The notes under the pieces were generated by a model, which saw nothing but the letters and a program-made list of their open reading frames with translations, did not search any database and had not been told where the DNA came from. A stretch of DNA of 36,929 bases from Bacteroidota bacterium. Its GTDB lineage: Bacteria > Bacteroidota > Bacteroidia > Flavobacteriales_F > PHOS-HE28. The first letter of the stretch is position 1. Each line of letters opens with the position of its first letter. Location: contig JAFEAI010000264.1 of assembly GCA_018266475.1 (NCBI GenBank), positions 1 to 36,929 of the forward strand, in the 5' to 3' direction. This document shows, piece by piece, positions 25,672 to 34,276 of the stretch. A program made the position numbers and the translations under genes.

Positions 25672-28476
25672 TCAGGCGCGCACCTTTGATTTCACCTGTT
25701 TTACGGCCTTCACGGGCGTGCGGTCGGCGAAGGCCTCGGCCATGATGGCCTTCTGCTGCAGGGCGCTGCGCACCCCGCTGCCGGTGGCCGGCGGACCGCT
25801 GGCCTTGCGCGCCACCACACGCACGTCCGCTGCGGCGGGCGCACCTTTCACCTGGTGCAGATGTTCCAGCATGTACGTGGCTGCGCCCATGTTGCGGGGT
25901 TCTTCCTGCACCCAGCGCACGTCCTTGGCTGCCGCATATTTGGCGAAGATGGCCTCCAGCTGCGGCACGGGCAGCGGGTGCAGCTGCTCCACGCGCACAA
26001 GGGCCACATCCGCGGCGGCGGCCTCCTCCTTGCATTCCAGCAGCTCGTAGTACACCTTGCCTTGGCACAGGATCAAGGTGCCCACCTGTGCCGCGTCGGC
26101 GGAGGGGTCGTCGATCACCTCCTGGAACCGCCCGCTTGCAAGGTCGTCCATGCGGCTGACGCAGCGCGGGTGCCGCAGCAAGCTCTTCGGCGTAAAGACC
26201 ACCAGCGGCTTGCGGAAGGACCACGTGAGCTGCCTGCGCAGCAGGTGGAAGAAGTTGGCCGGCGTGGTGGGGTTGGCCGCGATCATGTTCTGCTCGGCGC
26301 ACATCTGCAGAAAGCGCTCCATGCGGGCGCTGCTGTGCTCGGCGCCCTGCCCCTCGTAGCCGTGGGGCAGCAGCAGCACCAGGCCGTTCATGGCGTTCCA
26401 CTTTTCCTCGGCCGCGCTCAGGTACTGGTCGATGATGATCTGTGCGCCGTTCATGAAATCGCCGAACTGCGCCTCCCACAGCGTGAGGGCGGAAGGCGTG
26501 GCAAAGGCATATCCGTACTCGAAGCCCAGCACCGCGTATTCGCTCAGCAGCGAATTGTACACCTGCATCAGCGCCTGCCCTTCCTGAAGGTGCTTCAGGT
26601 GGATGTATTCCTCCTCGCTGTCCTCCACCTTCACCACGGCGTGGCGGTGGCTGAAGGTGCCGCGCTCCACGTCCTGCCCCGTTAGGCGTACCGAATGGCC
26701 CTCGCACAGCAGGGTGCCGTAGGCCAGCAGCTCGCCCATGCTCCAGTCCAGGCGGTCCTCCTCCACCATCTTGGCGCGCTCATGCAGGATGCGCTCCAGC
26801 TTGTTGAAGAACTTCTTGCCTGCAGGGATCTCGGCGAGCTTGGCGGCGATCTTCAGCAACTGTTCCTTCTTCACGCCGGTGTCCGGCGACCGCTGCAGGC
26901 CTTCCACCGTGGCGCGCACATGGCCCATCCAGCGGTCCGCCAAAAAGGAGGTGATCACCGCCTTGGGCAGTTCCTTGGATTCGGTGAGCCGTTCCTGGAG
27001 AAGCTGGTTGAAGCTGTCCTCCATCTCCTCGGCCACGCTGGCCTCGATGGCCCCGCTGGCCTGCAGCTTCTCGCTGTAGATCTCCCGCGGGTCCTTGTGC
27101 GTGGCGATGGCCTTGTACAGGATGGGCTGCGTGAACTTGGGCTCGTCGCCCTCGTTGTGCCCATGCCTCCTGTAGCCCAGCAGGTCGATGAACACGTCGC
27201 TCTTGAAGCGCTGCCGGTAGTCCAGCGCCAGCTTCATCACGTGGCACACGGCCTCGGCATCATCGTCGTTCACATGGAACACGGGGCTTTGCGTCACCTT
27301 GGCCACATCGGTGCAATACGTGCTGGTGCGGCCGTCGATGTAGTTGGTGGTGAAGCCCACCTGGTTGTTCACCACCACGTGCAGCGTGCCGCCGGTGCTG
27401 TAAGCCTTCAGGCCCGCCATTTGCGCCAGCTCGTACACCACGCCCTGTGCCGCTATGGCGGCATCGCCGTGGATCAGCACCGGGCACAGCTTGCCGCTCT
27501 GGAAGCCGTGGTCCTTCTCGATCAGCGCCCGCGAAAGACCCTCCATCACCGGCCCCACGCTCTCCAGGTGGCTGGGGTTGGGCACCAGGATCAGGTTGAT
27601 CCCCTTGCCCTTGTTGGTGACCATGCAGCTGTTGAAGCCCATGTGGTACTTCACGTCGCCTTCCACGTAGGCATCCTCGTAGTCCCGCCCCTCAAAGTCG
27701 GCGAAGATGGATTCGTAGGTCTTGTTGAAGGTGTTGGCCAGCACGTTCAGCCGGCCCCTGTGCGCCATGCCGATCACAATGTCGGTGATGCCATGGGCAT
27801 CGGCCCCGTGCTCGATCACCGTGTCCAGCGCGGGGATCAAGGTTTCGCCGCCCTCCAGGCTGAATCGTTTCTGGCCGATGAACTTCTTGCCCAGGAAGCG
27901 TTCAAACACCACGGCCTGGCCCAGCTTGCGCAGGATCTCCTTCTTTTCCTCCGTGGAGAAGTCGGGCGTGTTGCGGTCCTTTTCCATCCGCTCCTGCAGC
28001 CACTGGGTGCGCTCCACATCGCGGATGAACCGGTATTCGGCGCCGATGCTTTGGCAGTAGGTGGCCTTCAAATGCGCCACGATGGTGGCCAGCGTGGCGC
28101 GGCCTATGCCGATCTCCGAGCCCGCATCAAATTCCGCCGGCAGGTCCGCCTCGGCCAGCCCGAAGTTGGCCAGGTCCAGCGTGGGCGTGTAGGTGCGCCG
28201 CTCCCGCACCGGGTTGGTGCGCGTAAAGAGGTGGCCCCGCTCGCGGTAGGCGTTGATCAGGGCGATCACCTTGAACTCCTTGCCCAACTGCTCTTGGCCG
28301 GCACCGCCCGGAGCCGCCTGCCCGGGAAGCTCCGGAAACCGCGCCCGCGCCAGGTCAAATCCTTCAAAGAACCGCGCCAAGTCCGGTGAAACGGAGGTGG
28401 CGTCCGACCGGTACTGCTGATACAGGCCGTCCAGGGCGGCAGGGTCGATGTTGCTGAGGAATTTGTTCTTGTCCAT
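25672..28476 (-). CDS. sucA: 2-oxoglutarate dehydrogenase E1 component
   Basis: E1 is the thiamine-diphosphate-dependent enzyme that decarboxylates 2-oxoglutarate and passes succinyl groups to E2. The 934-residue length is normal. The N-terminal MDKNKFLSNIDPAALDGLY segment is the usual E2-binding start. Family motifs include IGMAHRGRLNVLAN (His239), VPNPSHLESVGPV (His303), the TDP/Mg site GDAAIAAQG (337 on) with NNQVGF (370 on), and the conserved YRRHGHNEGDEP. The C-terminal half has the transketolase-like EGQGAEHSSARMERFLQ and WVQEEPRNMGA. The frame is open further upstream to 29169, but this crosses another gene and has no similarity to the family. A TAnnTTTG box 24 nt upstream supports the start chosen. 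Confidence 0.97.
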   Translation of the reverse strand: MDKNKFLSNIDPAALDGLYQQYRSDATSVSPDLARFFEGFDLARARFPELPGQAAPGGAGQEQLGKEFKVIALINAYRERGHLFTRTNPVRERRTYTPTLDLANFGLAEADLPAEFDAGSEIGIGRATLATIVAHLKATYCQSIGAEYRFIRDVERTQWLQERMEKDRNTPDFSTEEKKEILRKLGQAVVFERFLGKKFIGQKRFSLEGGETLIPALDTVIEHGADAHGITDIVIGMAHRGRLNVLANTFNKTYESIFADFEGRDYEDAYVEGDVKYHMGFNSCMVTNKGKGINLILVPNPSHLESVGPVMEGLSRALIEKDHGFQSGKLCPVLIHGDAAIAAQGVVYELAQMAGLKAYSTGGTLHVVVNNQVGFTTNYIDGRTSTYCTDVAKVTQSPVFHVNDDDAEAVCHVMKLALDYRQRFKSDVFIDLLGYRRHGHNEGDEPKFTQPILYKAIATHKDPREIYSEKLQASGAIEASVAEEMEDSFNQLLQERLTESKELPKAVITSFLADRWMGHVRATVEGLQRSPDTGVKKEQLLKIAAKLAEIPAGKKFFNKLERILHERAKMVEEDRLDWSMGELLAYGTLLCEGHSVRLTGQDVERGTFSHRHAVVKVEDSEEEYIHLKHLQEGQALMQVYNSLLSEYAVLGFEYGYAFATPSALTLWEAQFGDFMNGAQIIIDQYLSAAEEKWNAMNGLVLLLPHGYEGQGAEHSSARMERFLQMCAEQNMIAANPTTPANFFHLLRRQLTWSFRKPLVVFTPKSLLRHPRCVSRMDDLASGRFQEVIDDPSADAAQVGTLILCQGKVYYELLECKEEAAAADVALVRVEQLHPLPVPQLEAIFAKYAAAKDVRWVQEEPRNMGAATYMLEHLHQVKGAPAAADVRVVARKASGPPATGSGVRSALQQKAIMAEAFADRTPVKAVKQVKSKVRA

Positions 28477-28499
28477 GGCCGGAAAAAGGAACCGGGCCG

Positions 28500-28507
28500 C
28501 AAAGGTA
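28500..28507 (-). promoter_or_regulatory. Candidate TAnnTTTG promoter of sucAB
   Basis: TACCTTTG on the minus strand lies 24 nt upstream of the sucA ATG and downstream of the hypothetical gene at 28566. It would give sucAB its own promoter with a short leader. The same octamer occurs before the TonB receptor gene, which supports both. No good -33 element was found. Confidence 0.45.
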
Positions 28508-28565
28508 GCCACGGCTTTGCCGCATTGGTACGGAGCAAAGGCGGGGCTGGTTGCCCTGCAGTGCA

Positions 28566-28931
28566 TCACCCCAGACCCGCGAAGCGCATGCGGCTCAGCA
28601 CCTTCTGCAGGCAGCGCAGCACCACGGTGCCAGCCAGGCCGTGCAGGCCGCCTTCCCCCATGGCGGCGCGCAGCTGCTGCTCGGTGAGGTCCACCCGGTT
28701 CACCACCAGCCCGAACGCATGGGCGCCCTCCTGCTGACGCGCCTCCAGCACTTCCTGCACCCGCGCCCGCAGCTGCTCGAACGCGCCCGCCCCCACGGCG
28801 GGCTCCGCTATTGCCTCCTCCCGCAGGTCCTTGCGCAACTGCATCACCGTGTGCCGCAGTACCACCGCCTCGTCCAGCCGCTTGCGCAGGCCGCCACCGC
28901 CCTCCCCCGTTCTTGACAATCCGTCGTTCAT
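28566..28931 (-). CDS. Hypothetical protein upstream of sucA
   Basis: The protein has 121 residues from the ATG at 28931; a GTG at 28940 is possible. There is no signal peptide or membrane segment. Residues about 15-40 form an amphipathic, charged helix (LRKRLDEAVVLRHTVMQL). A second part is VVNRVDLTEQQLRAAMGEGG, and the end is basic (VLRCLQKVLSRMRFAG). I do not recognise the family. It precedes sucA by 89 nt on the same strand, but a promoter-like box lies between them. It could be a small cytoplasmic or coiled-coil protein. Codon use is like its neighbours, which supports its being real. Confidence 0.6.
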   Translation of the reverse strand: MNDGLSRTGEGGGGLRKRLDEAVVLRHTVMQLRKDLREEAIAEPAVGAGAFEQLRARVQEVLEARQQEGAHAFGLVVNRVDLTEQQLRAAMGEGGLHGLAGTVVLRCLQKVLSRMRFAGLG

Positions 28932-29056
28932 GCCGCACACCCGGAGGCCGCTGCCGCCAAAACCGGGGTGCTAATTTCGCCCGCAGCACTGCACGCCCGT
29001 GGCAGGCTTTTTGCCCAGCCGCCCTGCAACTGAACAAAACCAGGTACAATCCTCCT

Positions 29057-29929
29057 ATGCGCATCCTCCTGATCGTCCCCGCCCTGCTGGCCGCCTCCCT
29101 CGCCTCCGCACAGTACGGCACCTTCGACAAAAAGGCCGTGGCTACAGCCAAGGGCAGCACCACCCGCATTCTGCGCGATGCCGCCGACAGCCCCTACAAC
29201 CGCGAACTGCTCAACGCCGTGAAGGCCGACTGGAAGTTCACCGCCAACACCGATTTCGGCACCATCACCGACCTGGTGACCGCGCCGCTGGACCCCGCAA
29301 GCATCTACCTGATGAAGGTGCGCAAGACCGATGCCGAGAAGCACACCGCCACCTTTTTGGCCCTGGTGCAGGGGTGGAAAATGAAAAAGGGCGAACTGCT
29401 CGCCGTGGAGGACAATGCCGTTACCAATGTGCCGCCCGCGCAGGAACTGGCCTCCATCCTCATCGACCCCAAGCTGGTGGACAACGGCGGCGCCGCCATG
29501 CTGAAGGTGTACGTGAAAACGCTGCAGGACTACCTGAAGCAGGTGGAGAACGGCAAGATCACCGACAAGGCCACCGCCGACCGCCTGTACGCCAGCCGCA
29601 ACCGCTTCGTGAAGGAAATGGAGCTGTGGGTGGCCAAGGACCAGTTGGACAAGAGCCTGCCCGATGTGGCGGCGATCAAGGAGACCTATACCCGCGAGGT
29701 GAAGCTGATGGACTATCCGCAGCTGATGGCCGCCGCCGAAAAGGGCCAGCCCGGCGTGGCCCTGGCCGATGTGGTGATCACCGGCGACTACAAGACAAAG
29801 TGGTGCTTCCGCCGCGTGTTCAACGCCAGCACGGGCGAACTGATGTATCAGCGCGACGAGGCCGCGCTCTTCGACAAGAAGATGGGGTTCATCAAGGAGG
29901 ACTTCCGGATCTTGGAGCAGGCGAGGTAG
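29057..29929 (+). CDS. Exported protein of unknown function
   Basis: This 290-residue protein has a classic signal peptide (RILLIVPALLAASLASA, cleavage before QYG). The mature part is a mixed alpha/beta protein without cysteine pairs or a membrane anchor; it contains TRILRDAADSPYNRELL and several charged helices (YVKTLQDYLKQVENGKITD). It ends with a beta-rich segment TKWCFRRVFNASTGELMYQ. I do not recognise a family. It is divergent from the hypothetical gene at 28566 and convergent with the adenylate cyclase gene. A long palindromic repeat array starts 2 nt after its stop. A periplasmic or secreted location is inferred from the signal peptide alone. Confidence 0.82.
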   Translation: MRILLIVPALLAASLASAQYGTFDKKAVATAKGSTTRILRDAADSPYNRELLNAVKADWKFTANTDFGTITDLVTAPLDPASIYLMKVRKTDAEKHTATFLALVQGWKMKKGELLAVEDNAVTNVPPAQELASILIDPKLVDNGGAAMLKVYVKTLQDYLKQVENGKITDKATADRLYASRNRFVKEMELWVAKDQLDKSLPDVAAIKETYTREVKLMDYPQLMAAAEKGQPGVALADVVITGDYKTKWCFRRVFNASTGELMYQRDEAALFDKKMGFIKEDFRILEQAR

Positions 29930-29930
29930 G

Positions 29931-30074
29931 TGTCCGTTGTTGGGTTGTCAGTTGTTGGTTGTCAGTTGTTGGGTTGTCAGTTGTTGGTTGTCAGTTGTTG
30001 GTTGTCAGGCTGCCGGTGCCGACACTGACAACTGACAACTGCGCCCTGACAACTGACAACTGGCAACTGCGCCC
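29931..30074. repeat. Palindromic TTGTCAGTTG repeat, copy A (expanded)
   Basis: The left half repeats GTTGTCAGTTGTTGG about four times (29935-30008), and the right half repeats the complement CTGACAACTGACAACTG (30025-30074). They flank a 16-nt loop, GCTGCCGGTGCCGACA, at 30009-30024. The whole can fold into one long hairpin. It fills most of the gap between the converging genes ending at 29929 and 30160 and could act as a two-way terminator. The rest of the gap, 30075-30159, shows nothing recognisable. Confidence 0.88.
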
Positions 30075-30159
30075 TTGATCACCGGGGACTGCGGATTCCG
30101 GTTCAGGTATCCCACGCCTGGTACGGCAATGCGGGACTTGGCCGGTTGACCAAGTTCCC

Positions 30160-32307
30160 CTATGCTCCGCTGGTTCTTCGGCGAACAAAGTACATCTCCA
30201 TTTCGCCCTTGCCCTTGGCCTGCACTTTGCCGCGCGGGGTGAAGGTGAAAGCCTTTGGGGTTATCAGTTGTTGGTTGTCCGTTGTCAGGCTGCCGATGCC
30301 GACACTGACAACGGGCAACTGTGCCCTGACAACCGTGTCTTTCACCAGCGCATACGTCGCCTCACTGATGTTCACCTGCCCCACTTCCCCGGAGGACTCC
30401 ATCCGCGAAGCCGTGTTCACCGTATCGCCCCAGATGTCGTACTGGAATTTCTTCACCCCCACGATGCCCGCCACCACCGGGCCGGTGTGGATGCCCACGC
30501 GCATGCGAAACACGGGAAGCCCTTGTGCGGCGCGCTTCTGCGCCAACTCCTCCATGAACTCCTGCATCTCCAGTGCGGCATGCACCACATCCGCAGGGCT
30601 TCCCTTGCCGGGGTCGGGCAGGCCGCCAGCGGCCATGTACGCATCACCGATGGTCTTGATCTTCTCGATGTGCCACTTGTCCATCAGCCCGTCGAAATGC
30701 TTGAAGCAGGTGTCCAGTTCGTTCACCAGCTGCTCCGGTGAAAGCCTCTCGCTGATCTGCGTGAACCCGCGGAAATCGGAGAAGAGCACGGTTGCTTCAT
30801 CGAAGTGCTTCGCCGCCGCCACACCGGTCCGCTTCAGCTCGTCGGCCACCTCGTGCGGCAGGATGTTGTGCAGCAGCTCATCACTGCGCTCTTTCTCCGA
30901 CCGCAGTTCCGCCGTGCGTTCCTGCACCTCGCGGTCCAGTTCATCGCGCTGGCGGGTCACCAGCCGTGTATGGTGCGCCGAGCGGATGGAGAGGTAGATG
31001 GCCACGCTGATCGGAACGGCCACGAAGGAGCAGTAGCTTGCCAGCACCGACAGCCAGTTGCCAAGGACAAAACCGGCGGACCCACCTGCTACGCCCAGTA
31101 TGAAGGTGAGCAGGCTGGCCGCCACCGCACCCACGCCCACCCAGCGTTCGTACCCCTTGGAACGCCACAGCTTGATGCCCAAGCGGACTTCTTCGATGGC
31201 AAACCACGCCAAAACCAGCACGCCTGCAACAACCAGTATGGCAAGCACGATGTAATAGGCCAGTTGCGCACCGGAGGCCTCCCCATAGGAAAAGGAAAAC
31301 CATTGGCCCGTCCGTGCATGCCTGATCATCCGCAGCACCATGATGCCTCCCAGGGTGATCACCGCGATTCCCGCGCTGTAGAACAGCGTGCGCCTCCTGC
31401 TCAATTCGCCCCGCAGCTCCGCCAGCACCAAGATCAGCAGGTACATGCCCCATGGCACGGTGATGATCCGCATGATCTCCAGCACGCGCGCCATGGCGGG
31501 AGGCCAGCCCAGCACCCCCATGGACCCGCCCACCACGCAGATGGTGTCCACCACCGAGCACAGCGACAACGCCGCAAGCAACAACCATCCTTTGCGCTTC
31601 TGCTCGGACCAGCCCTGCACCAAGGCCATCAACAGGATGAGGACATTGATGCCGATGAACACGCCGTAGTTCATCACGAGGCTGTTCAAATGATAGCCGC
31701 TGTCCGCCGCATGGATGCTCACATCCAAGCCGGTTTGTGCAAGGGTTTCGCCCGGGCTGGTTTCCAGCCGCAGGGCCAGCACCTCATCCCGGCCGTCGCA
31801 CAGCAGGGCCACTGGCACGGTGTACCGCGGCACGGAATCGTATCGCGTCCATGCACGGTCTCCTGGTGCGGCTGCATCAACCAGCTTCTTGCCGTTCAGG
31901 TACATGGTGAACGCGGCTTTCACATGCACGTTCACCAACAAGTGCCAACCCTTGATCTCTTCGCCCGCCTTCAGGTGATAGCGCACCCAATGCACGGTGG
32001 CACCGGGCACTATGCTGTCCTTCGAGGCGGAGGCTGAAGCCCACGCGGTATCCACGTAGCTGCGCAGGGCATATTGAGCGCTGTCACCAATGCGGTGCCG
32101 TTGATCGCGGCCCTTGGAGAGGTCGATCCCCGGTACTTCAAACCCTTGCCCCGCCACGCTTGTCTTTCCGTTCCACAAGCTCTCGGGATTGATCAACACT
32201 CCATCGGCGCGCCTTTCCGAGGGCGGTGCCCCGCTTCCCTGCCCGCACAAGCCCAAGGCGTATGATCCAAGCACCATTAGGCCTACTGTGCGCAACCAGG
32301 TCCGCAT
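30160..32307 (-). CDS. Membrane adenylate cyclase (class III) with repeat-derived insert
   Basis: This 715-residue protein makes cyclic AMP from ATP by prediction. It has a signal peptide, an extracytoplasmic beta-rich domain (about 25-210), then about seven membrane segments (215-455) in a 7TMR-DISM-like layout. A coiled-coil linker (RDELDREVQERTAELRSEKE, with LLHNILPHEVADELK) leads to the class III catalytic domain. Metal-binding Asp511 (FSDFRGFT) and Asp555 (TIGDAYM) are present, as are the adenine-selecting pair Lys549 and Asp624 (QYDIWGD) and the transition-state residues Asn631 and Arg635. All catalytic residues are intact. Residues about 658-685 are the translation of a dispersed palindromic repeat (see 30257-30333), inserted between VKD and AFTFTPRGKVQ. 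It lies 93 nt after the polyprenyl synthetase gene on the same strand. Confidence 0.93.
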   Translation of the reverse strand: MRTWLRTVGLMVLGSYALGLCGQGSGAPPSERRADGVLINPESLWNGKTSVAGQGFEVPGIDLSKGRDQRHRIGDSAQYALRSYVDTAWASASASKDSIVPGATVHWVRYHLKAGEEIKGWHLLVNVHVKAAFTMYLNGKKLVDAAAPGDRAWTRYDSVPRYTVPVALLCDGRDEVLALRLETSPGETLAQTGLDVSIHAADSGYHLNSLVMNYGVFIGINVLILLMALVQGWSEQKRKGWLLLAALSLCSVVDTICVVGGSMGVLGWPPAMARVLEIMRIITVPWGMYLLILVLAELRGELSRRRTLFYSAGIAVITLGGIMVLRMIRHARTGQWFSFSYGEASGAQLAYYIVLAILVVAGVLVLAWFAIEEVRLGIKLWRSKGYERWVGVGAVAASLLTFILGVAGGSAGFVLGNWLSVLASYCSFVAVPISVAIYLSIRSAHHTRLVTRQRDELDREVQERTAELRSEKERSDELLHNILPHEVADELKRTGVAAAKHFDEATVLFSDFRGFTQISERLSPEQLVNELDTCFKHFDGLMDKWHIEKIKTIGDAYMAAGGLPDPGKGSPADVVHAALEMQEFMEELAQKRAAQGLPVFRMRVGIHTGPVVAGIVGVKKFQYDIWGDTVNTASRMESSGEVGQVNISEATYALVKDTVVRAQLPVVSVGIGSLTTDNQQLITPKAFTFTPRGKVQAKGKGEMEMYFVRRRTSGA
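30257..30333. repeat. TTGTCAGTTG repeat, copy B, inside the adenylate cyclase gene
   Basis: GTTGTCAG (30281-30288), a 16-nt loop and CTGACAAC (30305-30312) match copy A; the loop differs from that of copy A by one base. The flanks GGTTATCAGTTGTTGGTTGTC and GGGCAACTGTGCCCTGACAAC also match copy A closely. The copy is shorter than A and keeps the reading frame of the cyclase, where it encodes VVRAQLPVV and LTTDNQQL. Confidence 0.9.
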
Positions 32308-32400
32308 GGAGGAAATGTAGCAATCGAAGTGGATCCTTGGCGTGGGTGTGCGAAAACAGGGGCGGTGGGGGCCGATCGGGCGCGGGGGCGGGAAGGTGCG

Positions 32401-33342
32401 TCACCGGATGCGCCCCATCAGAAGCGTGGCCAATTGGCGCAAGGGTTCTTTGCGCGCAGCAGGCGCCGATACCTTGTCAATGGCATTCATCGCCAGGCCC
32501 TCTTCCTGCTGCACCGTGCCTTCGGCTTCAGTGCGCACGCCCAGTTCCTCCAGCACTGCCAGCATGCGCCGCACGTCACGTTGTTCGGCGGGCCTGGCCA
32601 ACTCTTCCTGAAGTTCACGACGTCCCTGCGCTCCGCTCAATTCCAATCCGCGGATCAACAAGAACGTCTTCTTCCCGGCGCGCAGGTCGCCACCTTGTTG
32701 CTTGCCGGTTATTGCAGGGTCGCCGAAGGCATCCAATAGATCATCGCGCAACTGAAAGGCCAGGCCGAGGTGCTCACCAAAGGCGCCGATGCGCTCGCTG
32801 CCCTCTCCCGATGCACCGGCCACCGCAGCTCCCACGCGCAACGCGCACGCCAGCAGCACGGCGGTCTTCAGGCGGATCATGGCGCGGTATTCCGCCGTGG
32901 TCACCTGCGCACGCCGCTCGTAGTCCATGTCCAGCTGCTGGCCTTCGCACACCGCCAAGGCATGTTCGCTGAAGATCGCGGCCACCTGCGGATGCTTGCC
33001 CATCAACTGGTAGGCCTTCACCAGCATGGCGTCGCCGCTGAGGATGGCCGTGTTCACGTCCCACTTTTCATGCACGGTGGCATGGCCCCGGCGCAGCGGC
33101 GCGGCATCCATGATGTCATCGTGGATCAGGGTGAAGTTGTGGAAGAGCTCGATGCCGAGGGCCTCGTCCAGCGCATCTTCCGCACGGCCCCCGAAGAGCT
33201 CGCAGGCCATCAGCACCAGTGCGGGCCGCACACGTTTGGCGGGCAGGCCCATCAGGTAGGCCATGGGCGCGTAGAGGTTGCCCTGCGGAAGCTGCTGCGT
33301 CCACTCGGCGATGCGTGCTTCGATGAGGGTTTGGTGGGTCAT
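32401..33342 (-). CDS. Polyprenyl (isoprenyl) diphosphate synthase
   Basis: The protein condenses isopentenyl diphosphate with an allylic diphosphate to make a prenyl chain. It has 313 residues. The first Asp-rich motif is HDDIMD (Asp75, 76, 79), followed by the conserved APLRRGHATVHEKW. The second is RDDLLDAFGDP (Asp200, 201, 204), with GGDLRAGKKTFL after it. Phe70 sits five residues before the first motif, and there is no insertion in that motif; in this family such features tend to go with short products (C15-C20), which I infer cautiously. The frame is open to 33423, but that start lies in a repeat and would encode repeat-derived sequence, so the ATG at 33342 is used. It is the third gene in a same-strand run after the RND transporter and rfbA. 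Confidence 0.94.
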   Translation of the reverse strand: MTHQTLIEARIAEWTQQLPQGNLYAPMAYLMGLPAKRVRPALVLMACELFGGRAEDALDEALGIELFHNFTLIHDDIMDAAPLRRGHATVHEKWDVNTAILSGDAMLVKAYQLMGKHPQVAAIFSEHALAVCEGQQLDMDYERRAQVTTAEYRAMIRLKTAVLLACALRVGAAVAGASGEGSERIGAFGEHLGLAFQLRDDLLDAFGDPAITGKQQGGDLRAGKKTFLLIRGLELSGAQGRRELQEELARPAEQRDVRRMLAVLEELGVRTEAEGTVQQEEGLAMNAIDKVSAPAARKEPLRQLATLLMGRIR

Positions 33343-33348
33343 GTCTTT

Positions 33349-33415
33349 AGTTGTCAGTTGCCGGTTGTCGGTTGTTTGGGCACACTGACAACTAACAACT
33401 GACAACCAACAACTA
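33349..33415. repeat. TTGTCAGTTG repeat, copy C, between rfbA and the prenyl synthase gene
   Basis: An imperfect palindrome with left arm AGTTGTCAGTTGCCGGTTG and right arm ACTGACAACTAACAACTGAC plus flanks, around a loop TTTGGGCAC that differs from that of copies A and B. It fills nearly all of the 70-nt spacer between the two genes and overlaps the rfbA stop codon. Confidence 0.85.
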
Positions 33416-34276
33416 GTCTTCAATCAACTTCAACAAATACTCCCCGTACCCGCTCTTCACCAACGGCGTGGCCACGGCTTTCAATTGCGCCGCATCGATG
33501 TAGCCCTTCTTGAAGGCCACCTCCTCAATGCAGCCGATCCGCAGTCCCTGCCGCTCCTCGATGACCTGCACGTACTGGCCGGCCTGCATCAGGCTGCGGA
33601 AGGTGCCCGTGTCCAGCCACGCGGTGCCGCGGTCCAGGAGCTCCACCTTCAGCCGCCCCTGCCGGAGGTACTCCTTGTTCACATCGGTGATCTCATACTC
33701 CCCGCGCGCACTGGGCTTCAGCTTGGCGGCGATGTCCAGCACGCTGTTGTCATAGAAATACAGCCCTGGCACGGCATAGTTGCTCTTGGGCCTGGCCGGC
33801 TTTTCCTCGATGCTTACCACGCGGTTGTCAGCATCGAACTCCACCACGCCGTAGCGCTCGGGATCGCTGACGTGGTAGGCGAAGACCAGCCCGCCCTGCG
33901 GTGCGGTGTGCTCACCCAGCATGCGGCCCAGGCCGCGCCCGTGGAAGATGTTGTCGCCCAGGATCAGCGCCACGCTCTCCCCGCCCACGAAATCGCGGCC
34001 GATGACGAAGGCCTGCGCCAGCCCGTTGGGAACGGCCTGCTCCGCGTAGGAAAAGGAGCAGCCCAACGCGCTCCCGTCGCCGAGCAGCTTGCGGAAGTGC
34101 GGCAGGTCATGCGGGGTGCTGATCAGCAGCACTTCCCGGATGCCCGCCGCCAGCAAGGTGCTCAGCGGATAGTAGATCATCGGCTTGTCATACACCGGCA
34201 TGAGCTGCTTGCTCACGGCCAGGGTGAGCGGATGCAGGCGCGTGCCGCTGCCGCCGGCGAGGATGATGCCTTTCAT
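33413..34276 (-). CDS. rfbA: Glucose-1-phosphate thymidylyltransferase
   Basis: RfbA/RmlA makes dTDP-glucose from dTTP and glucose-1-phosphate, the first step toward dTDP-rhamnose and other deoxysugars. The 287-residue protein has the nucleotide-binding start [17 protein letters not shown], then [18 protein letters not shown]. It also has [11 protein letters not shown], the sugar-binding [27 protein letters not shown] and [10 protein letters not shown]. The start is at 34276, overlapping the RND transporter stop by 4 nt (ATGA), so the two are probably coupled. The usual partners rfbB, rfbC and rfbD are not in the window. The stop codon TAG lies at the edge of repeat copy C. Confidence 0.97.
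   Translation of the reverse strand: MKGIILAGGSGTRLHPLTLAVSKQLMPVYDKPMIYYPLSTLLAAGIREVLLISTPHDLPHFRKLLGDGSALGCSFSYAEQAVPNGLAQAFVIGRDFVGGESVALILGDNIFHGRGLGRMLGEHTAPQGGLVFAYHVSDPERYGVVEFDADNRVVSIEEKPARPKSNYAVPGLYFYDNSVLDIAAKLKPSARGEYEITDVNKEYLRQGRLKVELLDRGTAWLDTGTFRSLMQAGQYVQVIEERQGLRIGCIEEVAFKKGYIDAAQLKAVATPLVKSGYGEYLLKLIED

Noticed and set aside
28477-29169. N-terminal extension of sucA to 29169
   Set aside because: It crosses the hypothetical gene at 28566 and a promoter-like box; E1 homologues start with the DKNKFLSN region.
30250-30340. Sequencing error or frameshift in the cyclase C-terminus
   Set aside because: The frame is unbroken, and the inserted sequence matches the nearby repeat copy A in detail, so a real insertion explains it better.
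33343-33423. Upstream start of the prenyl synthase at 33423
   Set aside because: The extra 27 residues are a translation of repeat copy C, and this start would overlap rfbA. The ATG at 33342 fits the family.
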